A program made the position numbers and the translations under genes. A stretch of DNA of 64,000 nucleotides. It comes from Dactylonectria macrodidyma. Its lineage: Eukaryota; Ascomycota; Sordariomycetes; Hypocreales; Nectriaceae. A model generated the notes under the pieces. The model had not been told where the DNA came from. It saw only the letters and a list, made by a program, of their open reading frames with translations, and ran no database searches. The DNA is taken from positions 62,001-126,000 of the forward strand of contig JAGMUV010000035.1 in assembly GCA_020744425.1 (NCBI GenBank), read 5' to 3'. This document shows positions 51,948-62,479 of this stretch, one piece after another (positions within the stretch are counted from its first letter, which is position 1; every line of letters starts with the position of its first letter).

Positions 51948-54456
51948 TTAGCCCGGTCTCTGTCCGCCGGCGGGGGATCCAGGTCGCCCAATATCCCAAC
52001 AAAGATTCTAGACTGCCCTCTCAACGCCCAGCTAAACTCGGGTTGGGGGCGGAGCCTTGGGATGAGGAGGGGTTGCAGTGTCATCCGTTGGAGGAGCCGT
52101 GCTGGAGTGACAGCGCGCTGACGGCGTGGTGCGGTGTCAGTGGCAGCGCCGCTCATCATCCCCGCAGCCGTCGATTGGCCGGCCCTTGGGGCGGGACACA
52201 ACACGGTCGGATCTTTGCAAGAGGGTGGATCAAACGGTTGTCCCCGCACTAGGCCAGCCCGAACGGGACGCGGCTCAGGGACTTGGGGAAGGGCCCGTTT
52301 GTGTGAATTTGGTCGAAATACAAGGGGAGACCAGTAGGGCGTTGAGTTTGCGACCGGCCCTAAGCCTTGAAGTGGAGCCCTGGGTGGGCCCCTGAGCCGC
52401 GTCCCCGAGGGCATTAGGTTAGTTGTCCTGCGGAAGGTTGTTGGTTTGCGGGAAGACGCGCCGGTCCGCGCCTCATATTGTATGCCCCACATGGTTTGCT
52501 CAGCCAGAACAACCAAAAGAATACTTGTACAGCACAGCACGGACACTTGGACTATGCCGCCGAGAATCGAAGATGTGCCTCCCCGACCAAGGAGAAAGCG
52601 AACCGCGAGGCTGCAGAACTGGCTGGAGGCGCTGGGTCTCGCACAGTGTGCACAAAACTGCTTCGGCTGGGCTAGAGTACATGGATTTGGCATTTGAACT
52701 CCATGAGCCCCAAGCATGAGCCGGGGTGCACGGAACTTTCCATATGCACGATTGGTCAGCAGGCTGTCACTCATATTGCTTTGTAACGGCGCTTTCCGAA
52801 GCAAGCGCCTACGACGTAAATTAGCTGAATATTGAGGATTGGCCCAGCATCTTGGCTCGGGCGTTGATAACTCGATCCCAACCACCGTGCTGCCTGGGAC
52901 CAGGATTGTCACTGTAACCGCTCTATGCAGCAAAAACACACTCCTCATCTGATCTGGGTTCTCCGGGATGCTCCACTTGCCAATGTTTGAGTCGCTCAAG
53001 TCTAAAGGGCAAACCTCTGCTGTCACAAACGTCATTGTTTTGAATAACAGCATATATGTATATCCCGATTGAGGGCAGATTGTGTCAATGTAATGCTAAG
53101 GCACACTTGCCCATAAAAATCGTGCTGTTCCATTGTAGTAGCCTTTTCATCGCATGCACGTAGCAGGGGGAAGTGACAATCATTGTCTTTGCTGGGATAT
53201 TTCTACGATGATGGCAATCAATCCCCTGAATATGATATCTCCGGCGTGTGCATGAGGGCGCATGGAGAAGGTAGAGTCACCTACGTGGTCGCCTTCGCAC
53301 TTGTCTCGATTCGGACTCGCGGTACACCCGCCTAGCCAGCTTTGGTGGCTCGAATACTCGAGTTCAGCGGCGACCCTCTTGGCACAGAGTTTGCTGGACG
53401 AGGTTTCCAAAGCAAATCCTATTTCAATCCTCGATTCAAAAGTCAGATATCAAAGATGCAAAGATGTGTTACAACTAGGAGTATTGAATTAGCAGCGCTT
53501 ATTGACTTCTCCATAAGAGGACATACTTCTTGAAGTGTAAAATTGGCTGCTTGTACAGAGTAATCGCGACTGGGGCTGTGTAAGCCACAAAAAGACCCAA
53601 AGGGTCCGTGCGCAGAGACTCTGAGAGTGTGACAAAGAGGGCAACCCACTTCGGTTTGTTCAGACTCGAATAGCCATAGCTTCAATTATCTCGTCTTCCT
53701 TAACACTGCATTTGAAGGCCATTTTCCAAAGTTGGCGATGCTAATCTTAGGGGCAGTGGGAGACAATTTCTAGGATATTATTTACCAGGTACAAATGGCT
53801 TTTGATAAGACACAGGGACTAAGCTTCTATGACTAGATGTTATTCTAGTGTCATTCTGTCAGACTTGCGAAATTTTCAGGTATTATGCCACGTCAGGGAT
53901 CCGTACGTCGAGGCTCCACAAGGAACAATATCCCTGACGGAGTAACATAGTGACTCGGGATCTAGCCATAGACCTTTGCACTAGATTCGGAACTTTCCGA
54001 CATGAGATGTAACAGAGACAGCGACGGAGAATCCACACCAAGGCAGACCTGGTCAAGCACTAGCATGGATATAAATATGGGCTGGAGAATACAGCAATAA
54101 TAATCCCTGCCTAGTGTCTTTAGGGGCGGCAAGCCTCTTTGGCGAAAGTAGTTCTGTTGCTCCCGGCTGTCCGCCAACTTCAGCGGTAGTCCTAACCCTG
54201 CTTGCCCACATCCAAAGTGAAGCTCGGGCCAAGTTTACCCCATTCAGCCATATGAATCAGGATCCAGGGTTGGATATTAACGTACCGACAATATAATATA
54301 TGCATCTCATTCAAAATTATCAACTCTCACTGAACACCACCATTGCCACCGGTAGCCGCCCGCTGCCATTAGCTGGGGTATGACTTGCTCGTAGACCCTG
54401 TAAAATGCTCACGGCGTGCTTGCAGGAGATAAAGAGGCACGCGACGTGTTGCTTCC
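51948..54456. other. Interval without a supported gene
   Basis: A 448-codon minus-strand frame crosses this region but is not supported (see rejected list). Small fold-backs occur at 52263-52277 with 52393-52407 (GGGACGCGGCTCAGG and inverse) and at 53892-53940 (CGTCAGGGAT and inverse). Confidence 0.45.
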
Positions 54457-56700
54457 ATGAGTCATACCAGCTTTCCAGGGCCACTTCGTGGTGAAAACGT
54501 GATCGCCGGCGCGCATGTGTCCAGCGGGGAGACGATCAACTTCAACTTTGGCGCCCATGCCCCGCCGCGATCTATCCGACCCTTCTCGACCGGCCCTTTC
54601 CCGCCGAATCCGAAGTTCGTTGAGCGGACTGATATCTTACTCTGGCTGCGTGATCAAACCGCGCAACTGGGCGACTGGGCAGCCGCAAATCACAGGTCGC
54701 GATCCATTACGCGCACGAAGTCCGACAGGCGTCACCAGATACCTGACTTTTCTGGGTGCATGCGAGCTCCAGGGCCCGTTTCGAGGAGGCACACCGAAAC
54801 ATCCCCCGATACGCTGCAGCTTTCGAGACGAGATGATCCGAAGCGCAACGTGCTCCGGCTGGTGCATGCCTGGCTGTGTGACGAAGAGAATGGACCATGG
54901 ATGATGGTGCTCGATAACGCCGATTCCGTTGAAGTGTTCTTTCCGAGACGGGGCGCGCATGACTCACGCGACCAGCCGCTGGCATCATTCCTACCAAAGA
55001 GCGGCCGCGGATCGATCGTCATCACATCTCGCAACACAGATGCGGCGGAGAGGCTGGTCGGCCTGGATGCTATCTACGAGGTATCTATGATGGAGAAAGG
55101 CCAAGCCCTGCAGCTTCTCCGGAACAGACTCGTGGAGGAGTGCGCCGAGGATGATGTGGTAATGACAGATCTAGTCGATGATCTAAACTACATGCCACTT
55201 GCAATAACCCAGGCTGCCGCTTACATCAAGCGAAGAAGATCGTGCATGTTGGTATCGGCTTATCTAGACGAGATCCGGAGGAGCGATAAGAAGAAGGCAA
55301 GCTCAAGCCTCACACAAGTCAGCTATACCTCTGAAAAGTCGGAAGCAACTGTTGTTGAAGAGAGCATCGACCTCGAAGCAGCGCTTCCTGAAAAGAGGCA
55401 AAGTAAACGTATGCGAGGTCTCCGGCATCGCATCCTCATTGTGTATCGCCGCTTGTTCACTCTGGTTGGCATCTTCAATATCGCAGCTGCTCTCGCAGTA
55501 ATTCTCTCTGGTATCCAAAGAAAATGGCTGGGTACAGTTACAGCTATCAACCTCACCCTTGCCGTTCTTATTCGACAGGACTTCGTCATTAATGCCCTAT
55601 ACACGATAACGTGTAGTGTGCCAAAGTCTTGCCCACTTGCCATCAGATCTCGGTGTGCTAAGATTTATCACCTCGGTGGCATTCACTCTGGCGCCGCAAT
55701 CTGCGCTGGCGCCTCGCTCCTCGCTTCCAATGTCGGCGATGTTGTGTGCATGATCTCAACATGCTCGAACTGGGGCCGTCAGTCGCTGGCCGCAAGTATC
55801 ATCTCTTGGATGCTGTCGGTTCTCTTCTTCATCATGTTCGTGATGGCGTATCCATCAATCCGAAAGGCCCATCATGATTTGTTCGAGAAAATACATCGCT
55901 TCGTCGGCTGGACGATGCTTGGACTCTTTTGGGCCCAAGAGGTTCTCACCTGCAACGACACCAAGGACGCAAGCACATCGTTGGGCAGCGCTTGCGTACG
56001 ATCGGCCTCATTCTGGCTCCTCGCCATTGCCACTGCCAGCATAACCCTGTCCTGGGCTTTCCTTCGAAAGGTGCCTGTTCAAGCAGAAGTCCTTTCTGAC
56101 CATGCTGTCAGACTTCATTTTGACTACACGGTCCCAGTTAATGGATCATTCATTCGTTTGTCCAAGCGTCCTCTGTTCGAGTGGCATTCCTTTGCTACCA
56201 TCCCAGCTCCGGAGCCTGCAAATAGCCGCCCGAATGGCTACTCCCTTCTCGTTTCGAATGCAGGTGACTGGACAAAGGCAACGACAAAAGAGGAACCGAC
56301 TCATATTTGGACCCGCGGAGTTCCCACTTGCGGCGTTATGCGCATCGCTACTCTCTTCAACCGAGTCGTCCTGATCGCAACTGGATCTGGTATCGGACCC
56401 GTGTTGGGCCACATTCAAAGTCCTTCTTGCCCAACGCAGCTGATTTGGTCAACATCCCGGCCAGAACAAACGTTTGGAGAGGATCTGTGTAACATTATCA
56501 AGGCCCAGATCCCTGACGCAGTTATCCATGACGTCAAGAGATTTGGTCGCCCAGATCTGGTCAAGATGGGGTACAACCTTGTGAAAAGTTTCAAGGCGGA
56601 GGCTGTAATTATTATTGCAAACGAGAAAATTACCAAGAAGGTTGTTTATGACCTTGAGACTCGGGGTGTGCCTGCATATGGGGCGATTTGGGACAGTTGA
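54457..56700 (+). CDS. Chimeric ORF: damaged NB-ARC region fused to a TmpA-like membrane oxidoreductase (747 aa)
   Basis: Residues 1-288 resemble the start of a fungal NB-ARC protein: GAHVSSGETINFNFG, FVERTDILLWLRDQ, then WMMVLDNADSVEVFF (Walker B) and GSIVITSRNTDAAERL. Residues about 68-125 are read out of frame through two compensating indels; the P-loop is seen only in the +1 frame, as GRLGSRKSQVAIHYAHE, where the Gly before Lys is Arg. From about 290 the protein resembles Aspergillus TmpA: five or six hydrophobic helices (VYRRLFTLVGIFNIAAALAV, LSVLFFIMFVMAY), then a ferredoxin-reductase-like domain with LIATGSGIGPVLGHI and a C-terminal GVPAYGAIWDS. TmpA proteins are plasma-membrane flavoproteins linked to conidiation signalling. 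The nucleotide-binding part should be inactive. An accidental fusion with only the 3' part functional is also possible. Confidence 0.7.
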   Translation: MSHTSFPGPLRGENVIAGAHVSSGETINFNFGAHAPPRSIRPFSTGPFPPNPKFVERTDILLWLRDQTAQLGDWAAANHRSRSITRTKSDRRHQIPDFSGCMRAPGPVSRRHTETSPDTLQLSRRDDPKRNVLRLVHAWLCDEENGPWMMVLDNADSVEVFFPRRGAHDSRDQPLASFLPKSGRGSIVITSRNTDAAERLVGLDAIYEVSMMEKGQALQLLRNRLVEECAEDDVVMTDLVDDLNYMPLAITQAAAYIKRRRSCMLVSAYLDEIRRSDKKKASSSLTQVSYTSEKSEATVVEESIDLEAALPEKRQSKRMRGLRHRILIVYRRLFTLVGIFNIAAALAVILSGIQRKWLGTVTAINLTLAVLIRQDFVINALYTITCSVPKSCPLAIRSRCAKIYHLGGIHSGAAICAGASLLASNVGDVVCMISTCSNWGRQSLAASIISWMLSVLFFIMFVMAYPSIRKAHHDLFEKIHRFVGWTMLGLFWAQEVLTCNDTKDASTSLGSACVRSASFWLLAIATASITLSWAFLRKVPVQAEVLSDHAVRLHFDYTVPVNGSFIRLSKRPLFEWHSFATIPAPEPANSRPNGYSLLVSNAGDWTKATTKEEPTHIWTRGVPTCGVMRIATLFNRVVLIATGSGIGPVLGHIQSPSCPTQLIWSTSRPEQTFGEDLCNIIKAQIPDAVIHDVKRFGRPDLVKMGYNLVKSFKAEAVIIIANEKITKKVVYDLETRGVPAYGAIWDS

Positions 56701-57500
56701 GGCGGACATCCCTAAGACTTGCGAGAATCTTTTAGGAGATCTGTTAGATTTTACCAACCACACTACATGCCACAAAAATGAGGATCCCCACTTAGAGCAA
56801 TGCAGCAGTGGTTTATATCTGACAAGATCCACTAGCTGCTTTAGGCTCGTCGTGCGCTTGGTTCCAAAGTCGCTCTTGGAGGCTCAGCGATGAGGTTTCC
56901 GGGCCGGCAGAGGGGGTCGGAGAAGGTGTTGGCTGAGGTGATGGTTTCGATGTTGGTTCAGATGCTGGCTGAGAAGGTGTTGGCGAAGGTACCGCACCAT
57001 CTTGAGGGCTTGTGGATGTACTGTGATCGCATTCTAGACCTTTTCGGAGATGGAGAAGGCGCGCCGAGAAGTCTGTACAACAGACAGGCCTTCGAAGAGT
57101 GGTGGAATGATTACTGTGAGAAACAGAAGGAGTTCCAGCCCTGTAACGAAGGCGAGAAGGATACGGATGATTGGCGGGCGGTGAGATCGCCTTATGAGAT
57201 ATAGGGGTCTTAATTTGGTCTAGGTGTGTGTCCTGAAAAACAGAAAAATTGTGTCCCGCCGTCGGGCGATCTTTTGGATGGTATCTCACGCAGTCCTACA
57301 CATAGCTTTGCTGACTTTTAAATATCTGCCTCGTTTCTGCTGCTAGATCTGTCAACCTCTGTATGGCATCAACTATACCCTGGTCCAGCTTTTCCTGATG
57401 GAATCCTGGTGTCGTACGGGATTGAGAAGTTTGATGCCTTATAGTGTCCTAAACCTGGATGGCTGTAGGTCGGCCCACCCACCAACGGATCGGGGACTTA
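56701..57500. other. Region downstream of the chimeric ORF, unassigned
   Basis: A plus-strand frame 56890-57204 (ending with AFEEWWNDYCEKQKEFQPCN) and an antisense Pro/Ser-rich frame (PSPTPSQPASEPTSKPSPQP) overlap over a short GTTGG/GCTGA-type repeat at 56925-56995. I cannot support either as a gene. Confidence 0.35.
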
Positions 57501-58226
57501 GTTGACCACCCCGTTTACACAACAGCCAAAATTACATTGACTTTAAATGCATATAAAATAACAACCAAGAGAACTAATTGGTCCATTTAAAAGGCGTTTT
57601 TATAAAATAACTAATGAAATTTCTAAATATCACAAATTAACCAATAGAAATAACAGAAAAACAAGCTATTCTGAATCTTTAACCTCGGGCGTTCTTATTC
57701 GCCTTCTGGCCTGCCTCACATCAGACATCTCAGTAATCAATATATATTTATTGTTATGGGCATATTTATTGTTAAGCTTATCCATATCGATATCAATATA
57801 GACGGTGCCAATAAATATATATTATTAATAATTAATAATATGGCCCCCGCAATTTTCCAGTGCCGTTACCGAGACGTTTCACAATAACTACCTGCGACGT
57901 CAGGCAATCCGGATTGGGTATTCCTTTGCGCAAGGCGTACAATTTCTTGGGACAGAGAACGACTTTCGGTTGAGACTATCCCAAGACTATCTAGAAGCCG
58001 CAATGCCTGAGCAGCTGGGTGAAGCATGACTCGATCCGCAACATCTGCGTCGCAGTAGATGGCAAGATGATGGATGTTGCTGGAGGCGGCGACGACATTC
58101 CCGACCCTTCATGATTATATTAATAATTATTGATAAGCTTAACAATAGATATCAATATGAGGACACAGTTAACAATACATAACAATATGCCAAAATTATG
58201 TATTTAATTAATTCATTTGAATCTAG
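57501..58226. other. AT-rich interval
   Basis: Strongly AT-rich, with stretches such as TATATATTATTAATAATTAA and two inverted copies of ATTGTTAAGCTTAT at about 57768 and 58132. No gene. It borders the broken 5' end of pogo fragment A5. Confidence 0.5.
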
Positions 58227-59208
58227 GCTTGTATTCTCTAGTTATTGGGAGTAGCGACTGCAAGAAGAGGGCGTCTATCAGAGGCCCTCAGTCCCGCGCT
58301 TGGACTAACTTTATCGAAGCTATCACTGCAGACGACCGCCTTCTGAAACAAGGGATCATTTTCAAAGGCAAAATAGCTTCAGCAGCAGTGGTGTATCAAG
58401 AAGTTCGAGAAGATAGCAGACTGGCAGTATGTCATTTCTAACAACGGCTAACAGACAACCATATGGCAGTTGAGTGGCTCCAACAGATCTATCTACCTTC
58501 AACCCAGCCAGAAGATGAGTCTGGCGCCAGCGTTATTATACTAGACGGCCATAGAAGTCATGTATGCGCAAGTACCTAGCTGGTCGGGATCATGAATGTC
58601 GCTTATCCAAAAACCAGGAGAAATGGATGGCTACCTGCCTTTTGAACAATATATATCTTTGTTTCCTGCCGTCTCGTTGCTCTCATGGTCTCCAAACGCT
58701 GGATAATGGCTCTCTCAAGGCCTCCAAGACTATTTGAAGTCCAGGAATCCCAAACAGCCTCGCTGAGTGCAAGGATAGCCAGTTTGGAGGAGGAAGTTGG
58801 CCGGTTGAGAATAGGCAAGAAGAGAAAGGCTATGCCTGATCCCAACAAGAAGTTCATGACACTAGCCGAGGCTCTAGCGGCTTGTGAAACTATTTCAGAG
58901 CCAATTCAGGCAACCGAAGAGACAGGGACTGTTGACGACGTGATTAAGTTGGGGGGACAGCAGGAAGATGGGAGTTCAAATTCGGAGGCGGAATTGTTAC
59001 CCGTCGTACACAGCCCCACAGGCCGTGAAGTTAAAAGACTAAGAAAAAATGAAAATTCATTCAATTCTAAACTGAATTCTGGAAATTCTCTTACTTTATT
59101 ATTTTTGGTGATTTTTCCCCACGGGGTTGAAAAATTGCATTTTGTATGGGGAACTTTTTTTTTTGCTGTACCGTAGGTGGGTACGTACGGCAGGTGGGTA
59201 CTGCATGG
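58227..59208 (+). mobile_element. Pogo A fragment A5 (degenerate, right TIR kept)
   Basis: Begins inside the transposase at the exon-2 acceptor (LVIGSSDCKK, SRAWTNFIEAITADDR). Frame shifts follow (LDNG is lost), then FEVQESQTASLSARIASLEE with GKKRKAMPDPNKKFMTLAEA and HSPTGREVKRLRKN. The right end CTGCATGG at 59208 lies next to TA. Inverted, it contains CCCACCT twice, in the positions 11 and 28 arrangement. The most decayed A-family copy in the window. Confidence 0.8.
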
Positions 59209-59210
59209 TA

Positions 59211-59348
59211 GGCAGAGCTTACCCTCCGTTGAATCTTCCACTTCAACAACTCCAAAGCGCAAACGCATCACTACGGCCGATGCGACGTGGCAACACACTC
59301 GAAAACCTCAAGGATCCGAGCCTGAGCGCGCTGGGCCAAAGCAAGACT
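59211..59348 (+). pseudogene. hAT-like transposase N-terminus, piece 1
   Basis: Reads SLPSVESSTSTTPKRKRITT, then ADATWQHTRKPQGSEPERAG. The frame resumes after the pogo A2 insertion at 61738. The KRKRTTTADATWQHTRKPQGSEP block is familiar from the N-terminus of fungal hAT-like proteins. Cut on the left at the TA next to pogo fragment A5. Confidence 0.65.
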
Positions 59349-59657
59349 TACCATCCCCCACCACTTAAAGAATCACACCACTTAAAGCATAGCACAAAAA
59401 ATCATCGCCCCATACAAACCCTACCATTTTATTTGCACCGCATTTTAGCACAATGAAGCCATTCGCGAAAAAAAAAACCTGTGGTGCATTATTTTTTACG
59501 TGGTGTCTTACCCTGGGCCATTTTTCTTCCGACTTTGTGCGTATCATGGGGGTTTCAAGACATTGAAAAATTTTGCATTTCTCGCTCTCTCATCCTTCGA
59601 CTCCCACAAAGTTAAGAAGACTCTCTACGTACTTTACGCGCGTAAAATATCTCCAAA

Positions 59658-61374
59658 ATGGGTCGCTATGTTTATACCGAAAAAGACGTTATTGATTCTA
59701 TATTCGATATTACTGACGGTTCTCTATCACAGTACCAGGCCTCCGATAAGTACGGGGTGCCTCAACCAGTCCTCTCGAAAAGACTTTCTGGCCAGAAGAG
59801 CAGGAAAGAGTCTACCCACCCTCACAAACGTGTTTCTCCCAGTCAAGAGGACCGCCTCGTTCGTTGGTTTCTGCGGCAGGGGTCCCTGGGCTACGCTCTC
59901 ACGCATAGCCAACTTCGAATCTGCGTTGAAGCCCTCCTCTGTCAACAGGGAGATAACAAGCCATTGGGTCAAAACTGGACCACCAGGTTCATCAAGCGTC
60001 ATTCAAAACTATCTACCAAGCTTGGAAAACGCCAGGAAGCCGCCAGATTTGACGGGTTTACTCCGAAGGCGGTCAATTGGTACTTCGGTATCCGGGAGAA
60101 CGAGTATGGCTGGATCAAGCCTGAGAACACGGTTAACGTGGACGAGGGCGGCATAATGGCGGGTTTCGGTAAGTCCTCTATAAGTCCCCTATGGGCTTTT
60201 GTAGGTCATAACTAATTGGTTGTCCATAAGGCTTGGACAGCCTCGTAATCGGGAGTTCCGACCCGAAGAAGGAGGCGTTATTAAAAGGCGTCCAGTCGCG
60301 CACCTGGGCTTCGTTTATTGAGGCTGTCACCGCAACTGGCCGTGCTTTGAAACCGGGAATTATCTTTAAAGGAAAAGAGCTGCAGAAGCAGTGGTTTCTT
60401 AACGAATTCGAATTCATAGCGGACTGGCACTACATCACATCCCCGAACGGCTGGACCGACAACCATATAGCTCTCGAGTGGTTGAAGGACGTTTATCTAC
60501 CTCAAACGGAGCCTCGTGATGCATCGGATGCGAGACTTATTATCCTTGACGGTCACGGGAGCCATGCGCAGGTGAGCCTTTTGGTGTTTTCGCCGCGGAG
60601 TCACCCGCTATAGGGTCGCTAACGAGCGGTCAGGACGAGTGGATGGCCACGTGCTTTCTGAACAACGTCTACTGCTGTTACCTACCAGCACATTGTTCCC
60701 ATGGTTTGCAACCGTTAGATAATGGAATTTTTAATGTCATCAAAGGTGCGTATCGGAAAGAACTCCAAAAGCTGGCTAGTTTGACCGATTCTGCGCCGGT
60801 TGACAAAGTCAACTTTATTCGGGCATACGCGAAAGCCAGGGAGGCGGGCATGAGGAAGGAGATTATCTTATCCGGCTGGAGATTTACTGGAAATTGGCCT
60901 ATCAACCGTCGCAAAGCTCTAACACATCCGGAAATTCAACCAGACAAAGAAAAACTGCTGGAACAGTTCAAGACACCGAGCCCCCCTCCACTGCACTCAG
61001 ATGATACGCCGAAAACGAGCCGGCAAGTGAGGGATATGGCCAAACACCGAAGTCGACCGACCAGGCGGAAGTACAGTAAGATCGCAAAGGGGTTAGAAGC
61101 TTTAGAGATTAAGGTGGCCGTTCAGAATGCGCGGATTACTGGCCCCGAAGAGCAGATGGCCCAGGTGCGGCGAGGGAAGAAAAGAAAGGCGGTACCGAAC
61201 CCGAACCGACGATTCATGGCTCTAGCGGAGGCTCTAGCGGCTGGAGAAGCTCTTCATGACTCAAAGGAGGCAGAAATAGAGGTGGATGTGGATGAGGAGG
61301 TCGAGTCGGTGATTGAGGTGGGAGTCAGGTCAGAGGACGAAAGTGAGGACTTTTGTTGGAGATCACAAGTGTGA
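59658..61374 (+). CDS. Pogo/Tigger-type transposase, copy A2 (530 aa, C-terminus changed by an LTR)
   Basis: Exons 59658-60168, 60231-60571 and 60634-61374 join in frame across two 62-bp introns at the same sites as in A1. HTH_psq-like region (1-55: SLSQYQASDKYGVPQPVLSK), CENP-B/Tc5-type HTH (LGYALTHSQLRICVEA, LGQNWTTRF), DDE_1 core with VNVDEGG, LIILDGHGSH and LQPLDNGIFN. The last residues FCWRSQV come from the solo LTR at 61354; the original tail (TKHCQRTRSGREVKKPRRE) lies beyond it, out of the frame now used. The catalytic core is whole, so activity is possible. The first 54 residues differ from A1 at 25 positions, while 54 residues around the first catalytic Asp differ at two. Confidence 0.9.
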
Positions 61375-61506
61375 GGCGACCAAGTCGGTGGCAAAGTGTG
61401 GAAGAAGGAGGAACATTCTACAAGAGATCATGTCTGTATATAAACAGTGGTTCACCTACTGCACTTTTAGTATGAATTAAGCAACTTGAATATTCCTATT
61501 TCAACA
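61354..61506 (+). mobile_element. Solo LTR (153 bp), a second LTR family
   Basis: Starts TGTTGGAGATCACAAGTG and ends TTTCAACA. A perfect 5-bp duplication ACTTT lies at 61349-61353 and 61507-61511, where copy A1 has one ACTTT. Not related in sequence to the 248-bp Copia LTR apart from TGTTGGA. A TATA-like TGTATATAAACAG lies inside. Confidence 0.92.
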
Positions 61507-61737
61507 ACTTTATGGTCGTAACAAAGCACTGCCAGCGCACACGGAGCGGTCGGGAGGTCAAAAAACCACGCAGAGAGTAAAATTCAAGCAATTCTCTATA
61601 GAACACCCAAGTGGCTTCATTTTTAATGGACAAGGTGGTTGGTTTCTGCGTGCATCAAATATTGGATTTTGTATGGGGCGATGATTTTTTGTGCTATGCT
61701 TTAAGTGGTGTGATTCTTTAAGTGGTGGGGGATGGTA

Positions 61738-62154
61738 GTGTTCTACTGCAGATACTGCAGCAACCCACCGTACTCCACATACATGTCTACCACATTCCGC
61801 AACCACCTACTTAAGATACACTCAGTTGAAGCCGCTGGCTCAGAGTCAAATTCAACCAAGAAGGTGCGTACCAGCCTCATCAAAGAGGCGTTCAACAAAG
61901 CTGGCGAGATTGAGGTTGCTAAGCTTCAAGAAAGAGAGGAGCAAGTGCTTCGGAACATACTTAATCCAAAGGCTGCAATGGAAACCTTAGTCCAGCTGGT
62001 TACTGTCCACAATCTCCCGTACAATTGCAATACTTGGCCAGAGTTGCACACTCTGCTTATGGCGGCAAATTATACTGCAGAAGAGCTTATCAACACCTCC
62101 CACGGCCATGTCCAAAAACTCTGCTCAAAGAGTTGGGGCTTCCATGGAACGTAG
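61738..62154 (+). pseudogene. hAT-like transposase N-terminus, piece 2 (BED-type finger)
   Basis: Continues piece 1: VFYCRYCSNPPYSTYMSTTF with RNHLLKIHS forms a CxxC...HxxxxH BED-type zinc finger. Then KVRTSLIKEAFNKAGEIEVA and PWPEL-like YNCNTWPELHTLLMAANYTA and INTSHGHVQKLCSKSW follow. Homology ends at about 62140, where unrelated Ulp1-like sequence begins in another frame. The RNase H-like catalytic part is absent. Confidence 0.72.
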
Positions 62155-62167
62155 TGGAGGGGATGCA

Positions 62168-62440
62168 TCGGGAAATTTTAAAAGGTGCACTATAAAAGCG
62201 ACCGAGTGGTTAGAGGAAATGGCCGGCCGCCGTTTCTTCGTTGGGTTCATTCACTTCCCAGGCCACTGGGCGGGTGTGAGATGGGACCGCGTCCAGTGTC
62301 ACCTCTATGTGTACGATACGCTTCGAGAAGGGCCGCTTGGGCATGTCCGCACAGCTACAGACGCGTTCGAGCGCATACTAGCCGCTGCCGAGCATGACAA
62401 CGACCTCGCAGTCATCCCCCTCCCCCCCCCTTCACCGTGT
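62168..62440 (+). pseudogene. Ulp1/C48-like cysteine peptidase fragment
   Basis: The frame reads ATEWLEEMAGRRFFVGFIHF, PGHWAGVRWDRVQCHLYVYD and TLREGPLGHVRTATDAFERI. The HW..V.WDR...YVYD pattern is that of the catalytic-His region of Ulp1-like peptidases common in fungal repeats. The later Asp and Cys regions are missing. It ends at C9 and G9 tracts (about 62419-62467). Confidence 0.55.
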
Positions 62441-62479
62441 CAGCTCAGGCCGGGAGGGGGGGGGTTGGGAGTGTGACTA

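Larger units (their letters stand above)
59351..61735 (+). mobile_element. Pogo-like DNA transposon, copy A2 (2385 bp, including a solo LTR)
   Basis: TIRs start CCATCCCCCACCACTTAAAG and match for at least 55 bp. TA flanks both sides (59349-59350, 61736-61737). CCACTTAAAG occurs at TIR positions 11 and 28. Without the 153-bp solo LTR and its 5-bp duplication it is 2227 bp, within one base of A1 (2226). It sits inside a hAT-like coding sequence, which resumes at 61738. Confidence 0.92.

Noticed and set aside
52263..52407. GGGACGCGGCTCAGG inverted repeat as a possible MITE
   Set aside because: The arms are only 15 bp and I found no target duplication.
51707..53053. A 448-codon minus-strand open frame
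   Set aside because: It runs through the hAT MITE at 51612-51939 and an inverted-repeat region, shows no domain, and its composition looks like translated non-coding GC-rich DNA.
56890..57204. A 104-codon plus-strand frame with WWNDYCEKQ
   Set aside because: It overlaps a short repeat and an equally long antisense frame; no homology or splice context supports either.
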